A stretch of DNA of 64,000 nt. It comes from Austropuccinia psidii (lineage: Eukaryota; Basidiomycota; Pucciniomycetes; Pucciniales; Sphaerophragmiaceae). Shown in pieces: positions 34,436 through 46,886 of this stretch. Under the pieces are notes generated by a model. It made no database searches, was not told where the DNA came from, and worked only from the letters and a program-made list of their open reading frames with translations. The first letter of the stretch is position 1, and the number at the start of each line of letters is the position of its first letter. The stretch is taken from contig JALGQZ010000013.1 in the NCBI GenBank assembly GCA_023105745.1, forward strand, positions 3,507,501 through 3,571,500, read 5' to 3'. A program made the position numbers and the translations under genes.

Positions 34436-37057
34436 TCACCTTCAGAATAGCCTTAGATCTCAAATACACCCAAAGGTTCTTTGAAAACTTCTATATGGCT
34501 CAATTAGATATGAATGTTCAGAGCCACATAAATCAATACTCAAAGCTGTTTGAATATTTCAAGTGAATTCTTTGTATTAATATTCAATTTAAGAAGAACT
34601 GAAACTACTTTGAAGTATAAAAATTAATTTTACAGCCACTTGAAAGTGGAATGGTCATGTACGCCTGCACATAATTGAAACCTTAAGCCATATTTTGAGG
34701 TTAATTACATATACAGTACACTCAAGCACATATGTATGGCTCAGTTGTATATCAATTTGCAGTATCACATTAATTATTTATGTAATATCTTGGCGGATAC
34801 AAATCTAATTATTTATAGGAATCATTTTATGCTACAATAGCTCAATTAAATTGAAATACAATACTTAATTCTTCAGGGCTCTAGAGGTGATGAAATTATT
34901 ATGAGGGCTGAAATATATAAAAATTTCCTTAAAATTATTTTATTTTCCAAAATTATGGGTTTTTTGCATTATTTAACACAAAGGAAAAATTTGTTAAGTC
35001 ACAACATAAAATAATCTTCTCTGGTTCATACAAGATAGAAAATTATGAAGAAAAATGGATTATTTCCTACTAAAATAGTAATTGATATCTTTTTGAAAGA
35101 GCTTTATTTTACTTTTATAATTGTTAAAGAAAATGATCTTTTTGAGATATCAACCCAAAAGGCCTGCCTTTTTATTGGCTTGTATACCTAGGTAAGGAGT
35201 ACTATTAAGGCAGGAAGCTAGCCCTTTCTTTAAACACATACATATGCTCTCTTAATATATTTGAAGAATAAAGGGGCTCATTTATTTGATTAATTGAATT
35301 CTTAGTAACAGCCTACACTAATGATACCTTGAATAATTCTTGTAGAATCAGAAATTTGTAAATTATGTTCAAGCAAACATGAGCAATATGAAGCACAATC
35401 TTTGACCTTGTATGGAGAAAAGTACCTTTTTACTGCAATTCTAAAGATCCATTGTACATGGGAATTCATAACCCCACCCAAAGGAATCGTGTTTGCTCAA
35501 ATAAATAAACAATTAGTATTTATCATTGGTAAAATATCAAAGATTCCGCATCAAAAAACATTTCCCTTTTCAGGTTCAAGTCTTTTCCCTTTGGTGCAAG
35601 TTAACTTTGATGGGGATGATAATTGAGCTTCTAAAAGCCCATTTAAAATAGTAACTTAAAGATTCACTTTTTAAAAACTAACTCTCTCATGAAAAGGAAA
35701 AATAATTATAATTTTTGATTTTGTTATATATCATGTAAAGCTTAATTTCCTCTTGGGTTGGTTTATATGTTGAAATGAGAAATATTCTAAATATAGAAAA
35801 ACTATCATGAATTTAAGCTCCTTAATAATTTGGAAAGATGATTTAAACTGTGAGTTATGCAATTTATTCCATTAATTTTCTGTCTAATTCCTATTATTTA
35901 CTCACAACACAATTTTAAGTTTCTTTAAAATACTTGGTATGTTTAAATTATATTCATGTACTTCACAAAGTTAAAAGAAATTCTTATGATAAAAAATGTG
36001 AGCTTTATAAATATTGTAATCTCAAAAGTTTCTATATCTACTCATTTAATCTTGGTCAGGCTGAGATTAATTGCACCACCCAGAAAACAATACGCATCAA
36101 GAAGGAAAGCTGGAATATTGTACCCATCGTTACATTTGTTCCCTGTTTAAGAGTTGAGGTGTGGTTCTTTTCTCCATGGAAAAGTATTGAGCTAAATAGA
36201 TGCGATTTCATTTCAGAAATATGCAGAAGTAAATAAATATTTCTAAATGAAGACTATTTCAGAAACAGAAACAAAAATAGAAAGGCTTATTTAATTACTG
36301 TTTCCTAGAGGCTTGCAAGGATCATCTTGGTTGATTTGATTATATTAAACGTTGGATATTTAAAAATTAAAGAAACAGTAACTTTTATATCAAACCTTTT
36401 AAGAATTCTTGATTTATAAATTTGAAATTTGAATAGAATTTGAAAAAAAAGGGAATGTGAAATTTTGTTTTACTAATATCAATGGTTGAGCCAATATTTA
36501 AGATCATGGTAGGTCAAAGAGAGAATTCTTGATGAGGATACTTTAAAATATTTTAAAATTTGTATTGAATGGTGAAGAAATATTGACTTGTGCAAGTTCT
36601 GATGATATTTCTTAATGAAATTATAAATAATTCATCAACAGAATTTCGTGAAGTTCTTTGAAATTTTGAATTTTGTGTTGAGCATCTAACAAATGAATTT
36701 TGCACCTACTGCAAATATACAACCAAATTCTAAATTTCATCTCATCTGAGTTCTATAAAAGGGTATCCCTTACTAAATCATGATAATCATTAAAATCAGT
36801 AATCCCCATTGTTTTTCTAACATAAAGAAATTATGAATCTATAGATACAATGTGAGAAGATTCTAAGACGATATCAACTTCAATTCAAGAACCTACTGAT
36901 GAATGATTGAAGAATTGGAACCTGATCATTTTCCAGTTAAATTGGAAAAATGCATATGTTAAATACCCTGTTTTTTTGGAAAAATAGTAATTTGAGTTAT
37001 GGTTGAGATAATGCAAAGTTAATAAAAAAGATACTGTAAAGGACTTGCAAGAAGTCC
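34436..37057. other. AT-rich sequence, no gene recognised
   Basis: The 34436-35300 part looks like a diverged duplicate of about 31700-32600. The 100-codon frame at 35934-36236 is unsupported. Confidence 0.4.
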
Positions 37058-37074
37058 CCATTCTTTTTCTGCAG

Positions 37075-37160
37075 TGTCATTAACTCCGCCGGTGGGCTCA
37101 GTCCAAATCGACGTCAACATATTTCCTAACCCTGAATGGAATTACGAGGCTGATGATTAA
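37075..37160 (+). pseudogene. Orphan 3'-terminal exon candidate
   Basis: A strong acceptor, CATTCTTTTTCTGCAG (37059-37074), is followed by a frame LTPPVGSVQIDVNIFPNPEW then NYEADD to TAA 37158-37160, in sequence of clearly higher GC. No upstream exon is visible, because AT-rich sequence begins immediately. It could be the surviving end of a gene disrupted upstream, or chance. Confidence 0.25.
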
Positions 37161-38121
37161 ATTGAAGGACTTGCACGAATAGCAAGATGAACTTAGGCTC
37201 TTGCTTCAGCCTCTTATTTTAAATTACACACAGTTGGATGAACTTCGTTGATTGGATTTTTATAAGTATGTATTGGATTCAAATTAAGCAAGCAGGAAAT
37301 ATTGATAAAAGTCTTTATTTTTTTTTTGAACAGTTTGAAGTTTATTTCAATTTTTGAAGATAATGGCTTAAATGTTAAGGCGTCAAATAAATATCGACTC
37401 ATTTTTATATTCGCTACTTTTTTTCCCTGCTCACAATATGACTGAAATAAACAATGGACTGAAGATGAGCCAAATGCTATCTGCAAAAGGCATGAAAATG
37501 CTGAATGGGTGACAAGTAATGTTCGCAGTATATGTGCTTATTCGAATATCAAATACCAACTCCAAAACGACCAGTCGCTCTAGACAACTATGAGTGCTGA
37601 CTGCATCCAAAAAAATACGAGTGAAAGATGAAAAGTTATTGGTGACAATTCAGTTGATTGTGGTTGGATTAGCAACCAGTTCTTTAGGTATATTGGACTC
37701 AAATGTTCGAGACTTCGCTTCTTTGTCACCTGGCATGACAATATTGACTTTCAAGTAGCTCAAGTTAAGCAAGACTCAGATGATCAAAAGTACGATTAAT
37801 TCAGTACACATCAAAAAACAAATATTACATCAAGGTTTTGTCCTCATTAGCTACACGAGATATCCATTGGCACTAACAAAAAAACTAAAACGATTGCAAG
37901 AATTTCTTGATTTGACCTGTAGAAAATTTCTCCAAAAGGGGACATAGTTATCATGATGAGCACAGTCGCATGCTTGTCCTATTTTTCAAGATGATTTACG
38001 GATAAGATCATGGCGCTTTTGGGTTTCGCCAAAAGCTTATAATAAATGTTCTTGCCTTTCTAAATTCCAGTTAAACTTTTCGTTTGCGCCGACGCCGGCA
38101 GACCTTTGTGAAATTCACAGA
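37161..38121. other. 3' flank of the secreted-protein gene; hairpin
   Basis: Mixed-composition sequence with no convincing gene. GCTTTTGG-GTTTCG-CCAAAAGC at 38015-38036 is a perfect 8-bp hairpin about 90 bp beyond the minus-strand stop codon and may lie in the 3' UTR. Confidence 0.4.
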
Positions 38122-39694
38122 TTAGCGCGCTTGATGAAATGAGTGCTTCCAGAAATTTCTTGCTCTCCTACTCACTTTTCTTGTTTTTCTGCCTGCGCTT
38201 CCGCCACCTTTGAGAAAGACCGGAGAGGTCTCCTGCTGTTTACTCTGTCGTCTGGTATCCACCGTGCTGGCTCCTGCTCCTCCGCCTTCACCTTTGATTC
38301 CATTACTAGCTCCTGCCCCGACACCTTCACCTTTGATTCCACTACTAGTGTCGGGACTCTTCTTACATTGGGCTTCTGCCGCCTGTCCGCTTCCATCGTC
38401 TCCGGGGGCACTTACGCCCGTTCCAACTGTGATGTAAACCCTTAAGAAATTAAGATTTGGTTGGATTATTCTATGAAGATCTATGATATTTTCTCAAAAC
38501 AGAAATAGTTAGCCACTGCTTACGCGTCATCTACTGCTCCACGTTGGGCTATGGGAAGAGAAGCCAATTGGTGATTCATAGCAGAAACTAGAGTAGAAAC
38601 TCGATCTAATACATCCAAGAGAATTTTCACCCAGTGAGCAAGTCTACACTAAGCCTAATAGGTTGATAGCCAAGTCCAAATATGCCAAGCTACTTTTTGA
38701 AGACTTACAAATCCCATCAGGTAAACCACCAGTAACAGTCGTGCTCAGCTTACCCCGAACGGCTGAATCTGAAATTCCTTTAAAAAATGTAAACTTTTTC
38801 AAGGATAAAACAATAAGTGACAAGAGACAAGGCTCAATATGCGAAAGTGACAAAAACATTTCGGCAGTTTTACTAACGATTTCAGAATCGAATGGTTCAT
38901 GTGGTTTCACGAGCTGAACCACAACATGGACATGCCCCTTGATCACCCCTTTTGTGTTTAATTGCTGTGGAGCAAGATAATAGGTCGCATCAGGCGCAGT
39001 GAAGAAGCCTAAGGTGAGACAAAGTCAGACCTTGGGTAACTTTGAAGGAATAGAAACCTTTCAAGTACTCACCAACTTGTATATTCCTTACTGTAATGGT
39101 TATGTTGAATTCTTGACACCGTTGAATTCGAGTTTTTGCGCTTGGAGCTACACTTAAAAAGGAAACTCCATTTGGAGGATTTTTTTTAGTATTCCTCTAC
39201 TCATTGCTTTTAAAAAGATCTTCTTGCTTGACCAAGAACTAACATTTTAGCAGCCGGCATTTTATTTTTAGCTGGAAGAAACCCCATTGGGGTTGGGTTA
39301 CAAGAACCGTCCTCAGCTTGTGCCCCGTTGGTAATCTTTGAACCAACACAAATATTGATCTGAAAGAAAGGGAAAATAATTAGTAATCAAATTTTGAAGA
39401 AGAGCTCTAAAATTTACTTACAAAATTGTTTACCGACGTAAGAGATTTGGCAAAATGCTGAGGATTAGCGGGATCTGTAATGCCGTCGGACTTTGCGGCT
39501 TCTTGAATCACCGATGGGTCCAAACACAAGGAAGTCTTCGGGTCGGCGTTCCCTGATACGTTTTGCTCGACCGCATTGTGATTGGTTATCTTTTTACAAA
39601 CGCTCGAGGAATGATTTGCGAGAAAACTAAAAGAAAGCCAAAATATTTTTTTTAATCCTTGGGACTTTGAATAAAAAACTTTTTTCCCGGTCAT
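38122..39694 (-). CDS. Conserved secreted fungal protein, seven exons, 369 aa
   Basis: Minus-strand exons 39694-39422, 39359-39244, 39194-39073, 39008-38878, 38793-38709, 38587-38524 and 38440-38122 total 1110 nt and stay in frame through all six introns (about 49-121 nt). The product follows, block by block, a widespread fungal secreted-protein family of unknown function: LCLDPSVIQ, SLTSVNNF, ITNGAQAEDGSCNPTPMGF, PPNGVSFLSV, FNITITVRNI, YYLAPQQLNTKGVIKGHVHV, FTFFKGISDSAVRGKLSTTV, GLPDGI, NHQLASLPIAQRGAVDDAVY and ITV. The N-terminus (LKKIFWLSFSFLA) is signal-peptide-like. After the conserved core the last exon adds a tail with two 13-residue glycine-rich repeats ([SN]GIKGEG[VG]GAGAS) and a basic end. 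The introns at 39243 and 38877 and the acceptor at 38588 were placed using the family pattern and are the least certain. It looks intact. Confidence 0.75.
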
Positions 39695-41480
39695 TGTGTA
39701 GCAAGGAACGTTTCAAACTCGGAAAACTTTAAGTGGGATAAATGTATTTTGATAAAAGGCAAGGCAAGCCTATGCCTTGTTTGAATTGGTGTCTTGTGAA
39801 TAAATAAGCTTGTTCGCAAGAGGTATAAAAACAATAAATCAGAAATGGAGCAGGTCTGCCGGCTCTCCGTTTCCGATTAGAGAATAAATAATCCAAGACA
39901 AAGATTGCAGAATTTCTTGTAATGAAAAACGAGAATTAGACTTTTTTAAAGCTAATGAAAGAAAACTATCTGAGTGAGGGTCAATGAAGGTCAACTTATC
40001 TAAGAATTATAGATTCACGAGGAAAATAAAAATGTGAAGAAAAATGAGTAGCGGCTCGGTGTCGAGGCTAATAAGTCCGTGGTGATCCTCAGGAAGTTTA
40101 CTTAAGAAGGCTGTTATAGCTTTCGGCTGCTGGTCTCAATCACTGAGTCTGTACACTGTAGAATGTAATTACAGGATGAGACTTGAAATCAGCTTGACTC
40201 ATGAAGAGCATGAGTAAGCTCATTGCGACATCCCTGTTACCTCCTGTGTTGCACCTAGTAACGACAGCTTACTCGAAATTTGTGTCACAAAGGCTTTTGC
40301 CGCCCTTCATGGTATTTTTGAGCTAATGAAACAGCCGAAAGAGCACCATTCAAGCAGGCTCAATCAAAGCAGCTCACGCTAACGCCAATGCTTCCCCTCG
40401 TTACGGAACTGATTAGCTGTACTGTACAGTGCTGTATGTACTCCTAAAGGCAACTTGGCAACTAGATTCGCTAGCTTTCAGCGGATGTTCTTTGCGTGGA
40501 CTTCTCCCAAGAAAATGTGCGTGAAGTATCCAAGAGCAACAGTAACTCATACGACCTCAAGGACAAGCGGTCCAGTCATATATCCTGCGCCACCCCCTTG
40601 TACCCAGTACAATACAATCATCGCAACAGGACCAAGTTTGTGTACTGTACTTCAGTTCCTGCTGGATTTGATTGTCACGCTTATCCCGCTTGGGATCTAC
40701 TGTTCTACTGTGATTGCCCTTACAAATGTCGTCACCCAGCAGATTCATTGCGGTAAACGTCTGAAAGGGCGAGGAAAGGTCTACCAAACCCGATCTACGA
40801 TATGTCAGGATCTCGTTACAAAAACCTGAACCCAGTTAACAAAGACCTGATGGACCCACATAGGGGATGCTCTTGTATTTGATTCAGCATACCCCTAATT
40901 TCATCAATGTTTTGAAGGGGTCGAGAACCCGCATCCTGTGGACTACTGGTGAGAGCAACATCAAATGATGAGGTTGAATGTCTCCAAAGAGAAATTTTTG
41001 GGCACAATTGTCCTATCACCTGCCCCGGCGGGATGACCATATGCTCAGCTTTATCACAATATTTCACTATTTTCTAAGGACATCTACTTTTTTTTAATTG
41101 TTTTTTTGTCAATTTTTTTTTCTCACAATTGTCTCACAAGGATAAATGTACGAGTTAAGAAAAAAAAAACTTTTCTTGTATCATTACGGAGGTGTTTGTT
41201 TTATATAAAAATAATAAGAATAATAGGGTGGTTCAACCTAAGTGAATCGTGTGTCAGCTTTTAAGAAGTCATGAGCCTGATTTTCTCTGTCAAAGCGCAT
41301 CATGAGCTGGCTTACAGTGTGGCTCACGGTTGCTAAATTTACCTTATTTTTAACAAAATTTTAAGTTAAAAAAATGCTTGACCGCAATTGATTCATCTTT
41401 GCACAGCCAGTATCTCAACTTTGCATTTACGATCCCCTTGCAACCATTTACAAATCATCCTACACCAATATTTCAAACCA
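39695..41480. other. Gene-island flank of higher GC, no convincing gene
   Basis: Contains the probable promoter side of the secreted-protein gene. Between 40455 and 41067 frames on both strands are open together, including a 124-codon frame at 40455-40829 with a hydrophobic middle. None shows a recognisable motif, and open frames on both strands of a GC-richer segment are expected by chance. 41090-41360 is T-rich, then has repeated CATGAGC/GGCTCA words that may be subterminal repeats of the Harbinger element. Confidence 0.4.
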
Positions 41481-41489
41481 CTCCTTTTC

Positions 41490-42880
41490 TTTGGAGACTC
41501 CGCCTGTTCCAAATTCCATCCCAAAAATGCCCAAGGTTTCATCAAGAAAGCAAGCAATAAAGGACTTATATTTCATGTGGTTGTACTCTAGAATTCAAGA
41601 AAATCAAAGCATTTTAGCCTCCCTAAATGGTATTCCCTCCACCCCAACTTATGGTTCCATGATTTTCCCCAACAATGTTTTACTCTCAGTTCAATGCAAC
41701 CGAATGCATGGAAGATCAGCTCTTTATCTTTGTACTCTCCTGCACACAATGAACTCACAATATTTGGAATGACCATTGGCCCATTTGCTGCATCCGGGAT
41801 TCAATATGGAGTGGCTATTTAGTATGTGTGATGACGACTTTAAACAATCAATGAGGAAATCAAAAAAAGGATTTCATTTCATTTAAAAGAAGATCAAAGA
41901 TCCCAAAGTATTCAAAAACAGAAGCAATTGTAAGGAAGTTCCAATTTCTCATCAGCTGGCTCTGATACTGGAACACTTGGGTTCCAATGGTAATGCTGGA
42001 GCTGTTGGGAAATTTGCTCAAACTTTTGAGGTTGAAAGGGGCACTGTCATCTCAATATCAAGACAATTAATTGAGACTATCAACTATTATGAAAAAGACT
42101 ACATCCAATGGCCCAATCATAATTGTCAATGTGAAATATCCCAAGTGATGTGTCAAGAAGGGTTTGAGGGGTGTGTTGGATTCATTTATGGAAACAACTT
42201 TCCACTTTATCAAAAACCAGCATGGCAAGGGGGGGTCTATTTTGATTGAAAGAAGGGTTATTCAATAAATTCATAAATATTGTGCAATTGTGATAAGAAT
42301 ATTACTGCAATCATTGAAGGTTGGCCTGGGTCCTGTGCTGATGTAATGGTATATAGAAACATGGGAATATATAGGAATCCTTGTAAATTTTTTGATCAAG
42401 GTCAGTTTGCATAATTAACATGGGATCTCTATTGTTAACAAGTTCAAATACTTGTTTTTTTGTGAAATAGGTCAATATTTATTATCAGATTCAGCTTATC
42501 CCCTGGCAGATCATCTTCTACCAGCTTTGGAGGCTCCAGCATCAAATTTGAAAATCAATAGCAATTTCAATTTTTTCCTACCCAAATCTTGAGTGCAAAA
42601 TGAACATACAATAGGAATACTGAAAGGGACAATGGGCCCCACTGAAGCAAATTCATTTTCAGTTGAATTGCCAGGAAGATATACAATTTTATATAGCATG
42701 GATCAAAGCATGCTGGCCAATATAAAAGACTCATGGGATGACCTCAGTGTAGTGGAGAAAGATGATCCCCAGCTCAATATCAAAGTGAATCACCATCACC
42801 TTCAGCAGAAAAATTGATTGCGAGGGCAAGAGAAACTTGTGTAGAGCATAACTATGAGAATGGGATCCTACCCATTTGAG
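41490..42880 (+). pseudogene. PIF/Harbinger-type DDE transposase, broken
   Basis: Reading across several frames, a DDE_Tnp_4-like transposase is visible: SRKQAIKDLYFMWLYSRIQE, HQLALILEHLGSNGNAGAVG, then GFEGCVGFIYGNNFPLYQKP followed by AWQGGVYFD, stop TGA 42247-42249 and KKGYSINSQI. After that come GWPGSCADVMVYR, LLSDSAYPL, NEHTIGILKG and LANIKDSWDDL. The expected first catalytic Asp (FxDG) is Tyr (TAT, 42187-42189); the second Asp (SCAD) and the Glu (NEHT) remain. Two arginine codons appear as TGA (42247-42249 and near 42590), consistent with CGA to TGA decay. At least two frameshifts lie before 41900 and after 42620. It is catalytically dead. Confidence 0.8.
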
Positions 42881-43098
42881 GTGGTGAGAGATTTAACCTT
42901 AAGTTTCTCATTTTTTTTGAGCTACATATTACTAGAAGTCACAATGTTTTTTTGTACTGTACAATAAGAAATTTTACATATCTCAAAAGTTAGCATCCCA
43001 AATTCAAGTATACTCAATCTGAGTTGACCAAAAAATGAAGCCATCTAGATATAAGAACTCAGAGGCCTCTTCCAGAGAAAGCTGTGCAAATCCCAACT

Positions 43099-45104
43099 TT
43101 AAGGATTAAAAATCATTCTCAACGCATTCTCAATCTTGTCAGAAGTCAGCCCATCTCTATGCAGCTCTTTAATTGCTTCAAACATCTCAGCCCTAATTTC
43201 CTTCCCTATTTCATGATTCATCTGCCTATTGTTTTGCTCTAATTCTTGATTTTTTAAATAAAACTCCATTCTGGTCCTTCTTGACTTCTCTTTCAATTAA
43301 AGTCCTTGCTGATTAGACCCATCTTCAGCTTTTTTTTAGCTTTCTTGTTGTTTTCCCACTTGATTTCCAACTGGACATTATATATCTCTTCTGCTTGCTT
43401 ATATTTTTTTTGAGTCTAAATTTTTCCTGTTCCAAATCCATCTATCATGTGTATGTCCCTATTTTAATTGAGGTCCAATAACTTGTGGTCATTTGATTTT
43501 TTTTGTGGTCATAATTATATTGAAGATTTTTGTGCAATTTCTGGAGAATTTGATTACCCCAAGTATCAAGCTTATGCTTCAGTAAGCCAAACATTGAATT
43601 GGATTTCTTGGAGACTAATTTATCTGTTAAAGCTGGCTGTTGGCCTGCTGATTTTCTTGCCTTGCCCTTGGTTTCTTTCACAGCCTCAGGTGACATTCTA
43701 CAACTTGACTCATGAATTTTGAGATCCAAACCTTTTGGGCCAGATGAATCATCAGAATCATCAAAGTGACTTGTTCCTTCTTCCCTTTTGTGTTTGTCAT
43801 TATGCATGTAGTAATTTTGGCAACTACTGTGATCACAATATTATATTTTGGTTTGTGGAGGTGAATTAGACAAATTTTCCATGTTCTTATCAGAATATAC
43901 CTTGTTGTTTTCATTGGAATATTAACTAATCTCAGTATTTCTTGTTGTATCCAAAACATTGAATCCCGCCACATTCTGTTTATTTACAAAGATAGCTTGC
44001 ATATGGTCATAACAAGGGAAATGATGTTTTATTTATTCCTTTAGAGTCTGAGTGTCACCCCCATTGGGTCCAGACCCAGTTTGTTGCAAAAATTGGCTTG
44101 TTTCCACAAACCTGTGTTCATATGTGAACCACTGCTGCTGAAGATTTCTTCCACTCAATTGCAACATACCATTGTGATGATGAAAATTAAGATACAAAGC
44201 AAAGAATTTGAAAGCTTGTGCATTAGTATGCTTCTTCTTACCCCAAAAAGTCTTTTTTCTTTCACCAAACAGATCTAATTACATTGAAGTATAAGAGATC
44301 AGGCATTTACTGCTACTGGACTCAAAGAAATCTTACCATGATAGTTTGCCTCAATCTCCAAATAGGTACAAATGTTCTCAATATCCATTTTCACAAAAGG
44401 AGGATTTCAATTATTCTTTGTTTTTCAATTAGATTCTTCACTAATTTGGCCTTGCTTCTTGAGCATATCCTCTTCCAATTCCTCCTTAGTACATTGCATT
44501 ATTCTTTGCTTGGGCTTTATTACCTTATCCAGAAAATGTTTTTGAGGTGAAGTCCCTAAATCCCCTTTGAAGAAACCATTTTCTGGCTTGGCCCAGACCT
44601 AGTAGCCACAATAGCCTCTTATGCTGGTTCCAATGCATGATATTGGAGGTGGATTTATGGTTGGAGAATATGACTAGGAGCTTGATTAGTCCCTTCAACA
44701 GCACTAATGGATGACATTAGCCATGAGTGCTTATCAGTTCCTTCATTGTTGGCATTATTATTAATTTTTTCTATTTTTTCCTTTCTTGGCTGGTACTTGT
44801 GACATACTTGGTGGCTGGTTATATTGAAGTTCATTCATAAATATTGATTTCTCTGCAATGAAATCAGATGCAATTGGCCATGGCTGGACTGGATTTTCAT
44901 TCATCATACCAAATACTGGTCTTGAAAGGGGCCAAATGAAGGATGAGCTTCTTGACATATTGGTTTAGAATCATGTATGCTACTACAATTTGTCTTGCTA
45001 TTTGCAAGATTATGAAGGTTACTATGATGGGTCTTGCCTGAGGTAAGAGGCCAAAGGCTTCCAGCCATGGAGTTTCTGAGGTATTGTGGATGATTGCATA
45101 ACAT
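43099..45104 (-). pseudogene. Second ORF of the Harbinger-type element (DNA-binding/coiled-coil protein), broken
   Basis: Minus-strand fragments follow one another and run toward the 3' end of the transposase: 45104-44761 (proline/serine-rich, ending KKGKNRKN), about 44270-44030 (KFFALYLNFHHHNGMLQLSG, QQWFTYEHRFVETSQFLQQT, GSGPNGG), 43974-43445 (acidic, HFDDSDDSSG) and 43296-43099 (KEKSRRTRMEFYLKNQELEQ, then LHRDGLTSDKIENALRMIFN). The middle block resembles Myb/NAM-associated proteins that I recall from rust transposons (xxWxxYxxRFxxxxxFLxxTG). The C-terminus is helical and probably coiled-coil. Multiple stops and frameshifts break it. Pairing with the opposite-strand transposase fits the two-gene layout of PIF/Harbinger elements (inference). 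Confidence 0.5.
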
Positions 45105-45867
45105 GACTTGACCTTATATAGTCTGAGGGAAGATAGCTGTCCATTTTGGTGAGTTTATTGGGGCTGGAGGTCAATTGGGAGGCATGAACAGATTATGAGC
45201 TATTTTTTTGATGGCTCATGGAGTGGTTCATGAGCTTCAAATTTTGTGATCAAACCCATGAGCATGAGTGCACAAGAAGATCCACCTTGAACTCCCATAA
45301 TAGATGTGTATATATTATGGATTTTCAGTGTGTAGACTACACAGGTACTGACATGTCACAATAGGTTGAACCAATATTTGCTGCAAATGACCCTGGGATA
45401 TCACCAAATGAGATTATATCATTAGGGGGAATCAATCCTTTCCAAAAATGGCCCCAGGATATTAACAAATGAGATTAGGATGATTCAGTCTTGTGCTGAA
45501 ACAGAAATCTGATTGGGTGAAATCAGACATCTGATTGTACATTTCAGAAAACACTTATTTGCTTCATTTTCACAGGAATACAGCAAGTACAGGCCCTATA
45601 TTCTCATGTCAATACAGCTTGTACACCACCTAAACTCTCATATAAGTGAATGAGTCACCACAATTTTTGCAACCAACCACAAATTGTTTTTGAAGAAAAA
45701 CATCAAAATTTCACAGTAATGGCCATTACATGACATGTTGGATTTGAGCATTTTGGTGTCTGAAATGGCCATATCCCATGGCCAAAAATTGCCTTGAATC
45801 AGAAATGCATTTAAGACAAGAAAAGGGAATTTCAGCTCAAGACTGAATCCCACTATTATCTCATTTT
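45105..45867. other. Flank of the Harbinger-type element; no gene
   Basis: Repeated CATGAGC/GGCTCATGG words (45190-45265) echo those at 41274-41330 on the other side of the transposon genes. CC[CT][AG]GGATAT[CT]A then CAAATGAGATTA occurs twice (45391 and 45453). No coding region. Confidence 0.4.
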
Positions 45868-46433
45868 GAAAATGGGAAAGCTGTATTTTTAGGTATCTCA
45901 CACCAATACACCAAGTCCCTCCATCCCCTGTGATACCCAAGCGGGGTTTTTCACCACCAAAAACCCTATCCTGGTTCAATTCTTGGGTCCACCTTTCCCT
46001 CAAATCTGACAAAGAAGGCAATGTTCAGGGGGCTTGTGGAAACCTGGTATGGTATCTCATACTGAACTCTCACACATGCTCTTTGGGTAACATATGAGAC
46101 ATCTCACATTTTGCATTTGCCACAACAATTGAGTCCCCTTATTTAAAAGTTGGGAAAGCTGTATTTGTAGGTATCTCACACCAGTACACCAAGCCCCACC
46201 ATCCCCTGTGATACCCAAGTGGGGTTTTTTCACCACCACAAACCCTTTCCTGGTTCAAATTTTTTGTTTACCTTTCCCTCAAATCTAACCAAGAAGGCAA
46301 TGTTCACAGGGCTGCTGGAAACTTGGTATGGCACCTCATATTGAACTTTCACACATGCTCTTTGGGTAAAATATGAGACATCTCACATTTTGCATTTGTG
46401 GCAAAGATTGAGTCCCCCTAATAGTGGGGCTCA
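45868..46433. repeat. Tandem duplication, ~279-bp unit, two copies
   Basis: GGGAAAGCTGTATTT[TG]TAGG at 45874 recurs at 46152. CACACATGCTCTTTGGGTAA (46071) recurs at about 46350, as does the TGATACCCAAG[CT]GGGGTTTT block. The offset is 278-279 throughout. Copies differ by scattered substitutions. It is probably non-coding. Confidence 0.85.
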
Positions 46434-46886
46434 GTCATTGACTGATTTTCCCCTGGGACATCATGAAATCCACAAGCCTGATTTTAATATCAGGAATATT
46501 GGATTTAAAAGTATCTCAAACAAATACTGGTCAACAACCCTGACCTGAAGAAGAAGGGGATCCAATTATTTTTGGAATTCTGCACCACCCAGAATTTTTT
46601 CAGGGCCATATTCTTTTTCAATTTCTTCTTATTTTTTTGATGTCACTTCATTCCTTAAACCAACTAAACTTAGCTCAACACTTGACACAAAGACAATTTA
46701 AATTCACAAAAATTTTCAAGTGACCAATAATAGCCAAACATTCAACAATTGTTTATAAATTATTTTCTTAATGATATTAAACAAGAATCAATGGGCAGGC
46801 TGATTTCTGTTGACATTGTTTTAAATTCATAATATACCTTATTATTAAATTCATTTCTATTGTTAATTCTTGAATAAGTGATATAT
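46434..46886. other. AT-rich, no gene
   Basis: No recognisable feature. It does not contain the missing upstream part of the pol that resumes at 50473. Confidence 0.4.

Noticed and set aside
38172..38411. 79-codon minus-strand frame (PPETMEADRRQKPN...)
   Set aside because: It overlaps the last exon of the secreted-protein gene in another frame. The chosen frame joins in phase to the upstream exons and gives the expected VYITV block.
40455..41067. Overlapping 60-124 codon frames on both strands in GC-richer sequence
   Set aside because: Several frames are open at once, no motif is recognisable and no splice chain could be built. The segment is more likely non-coding flank.
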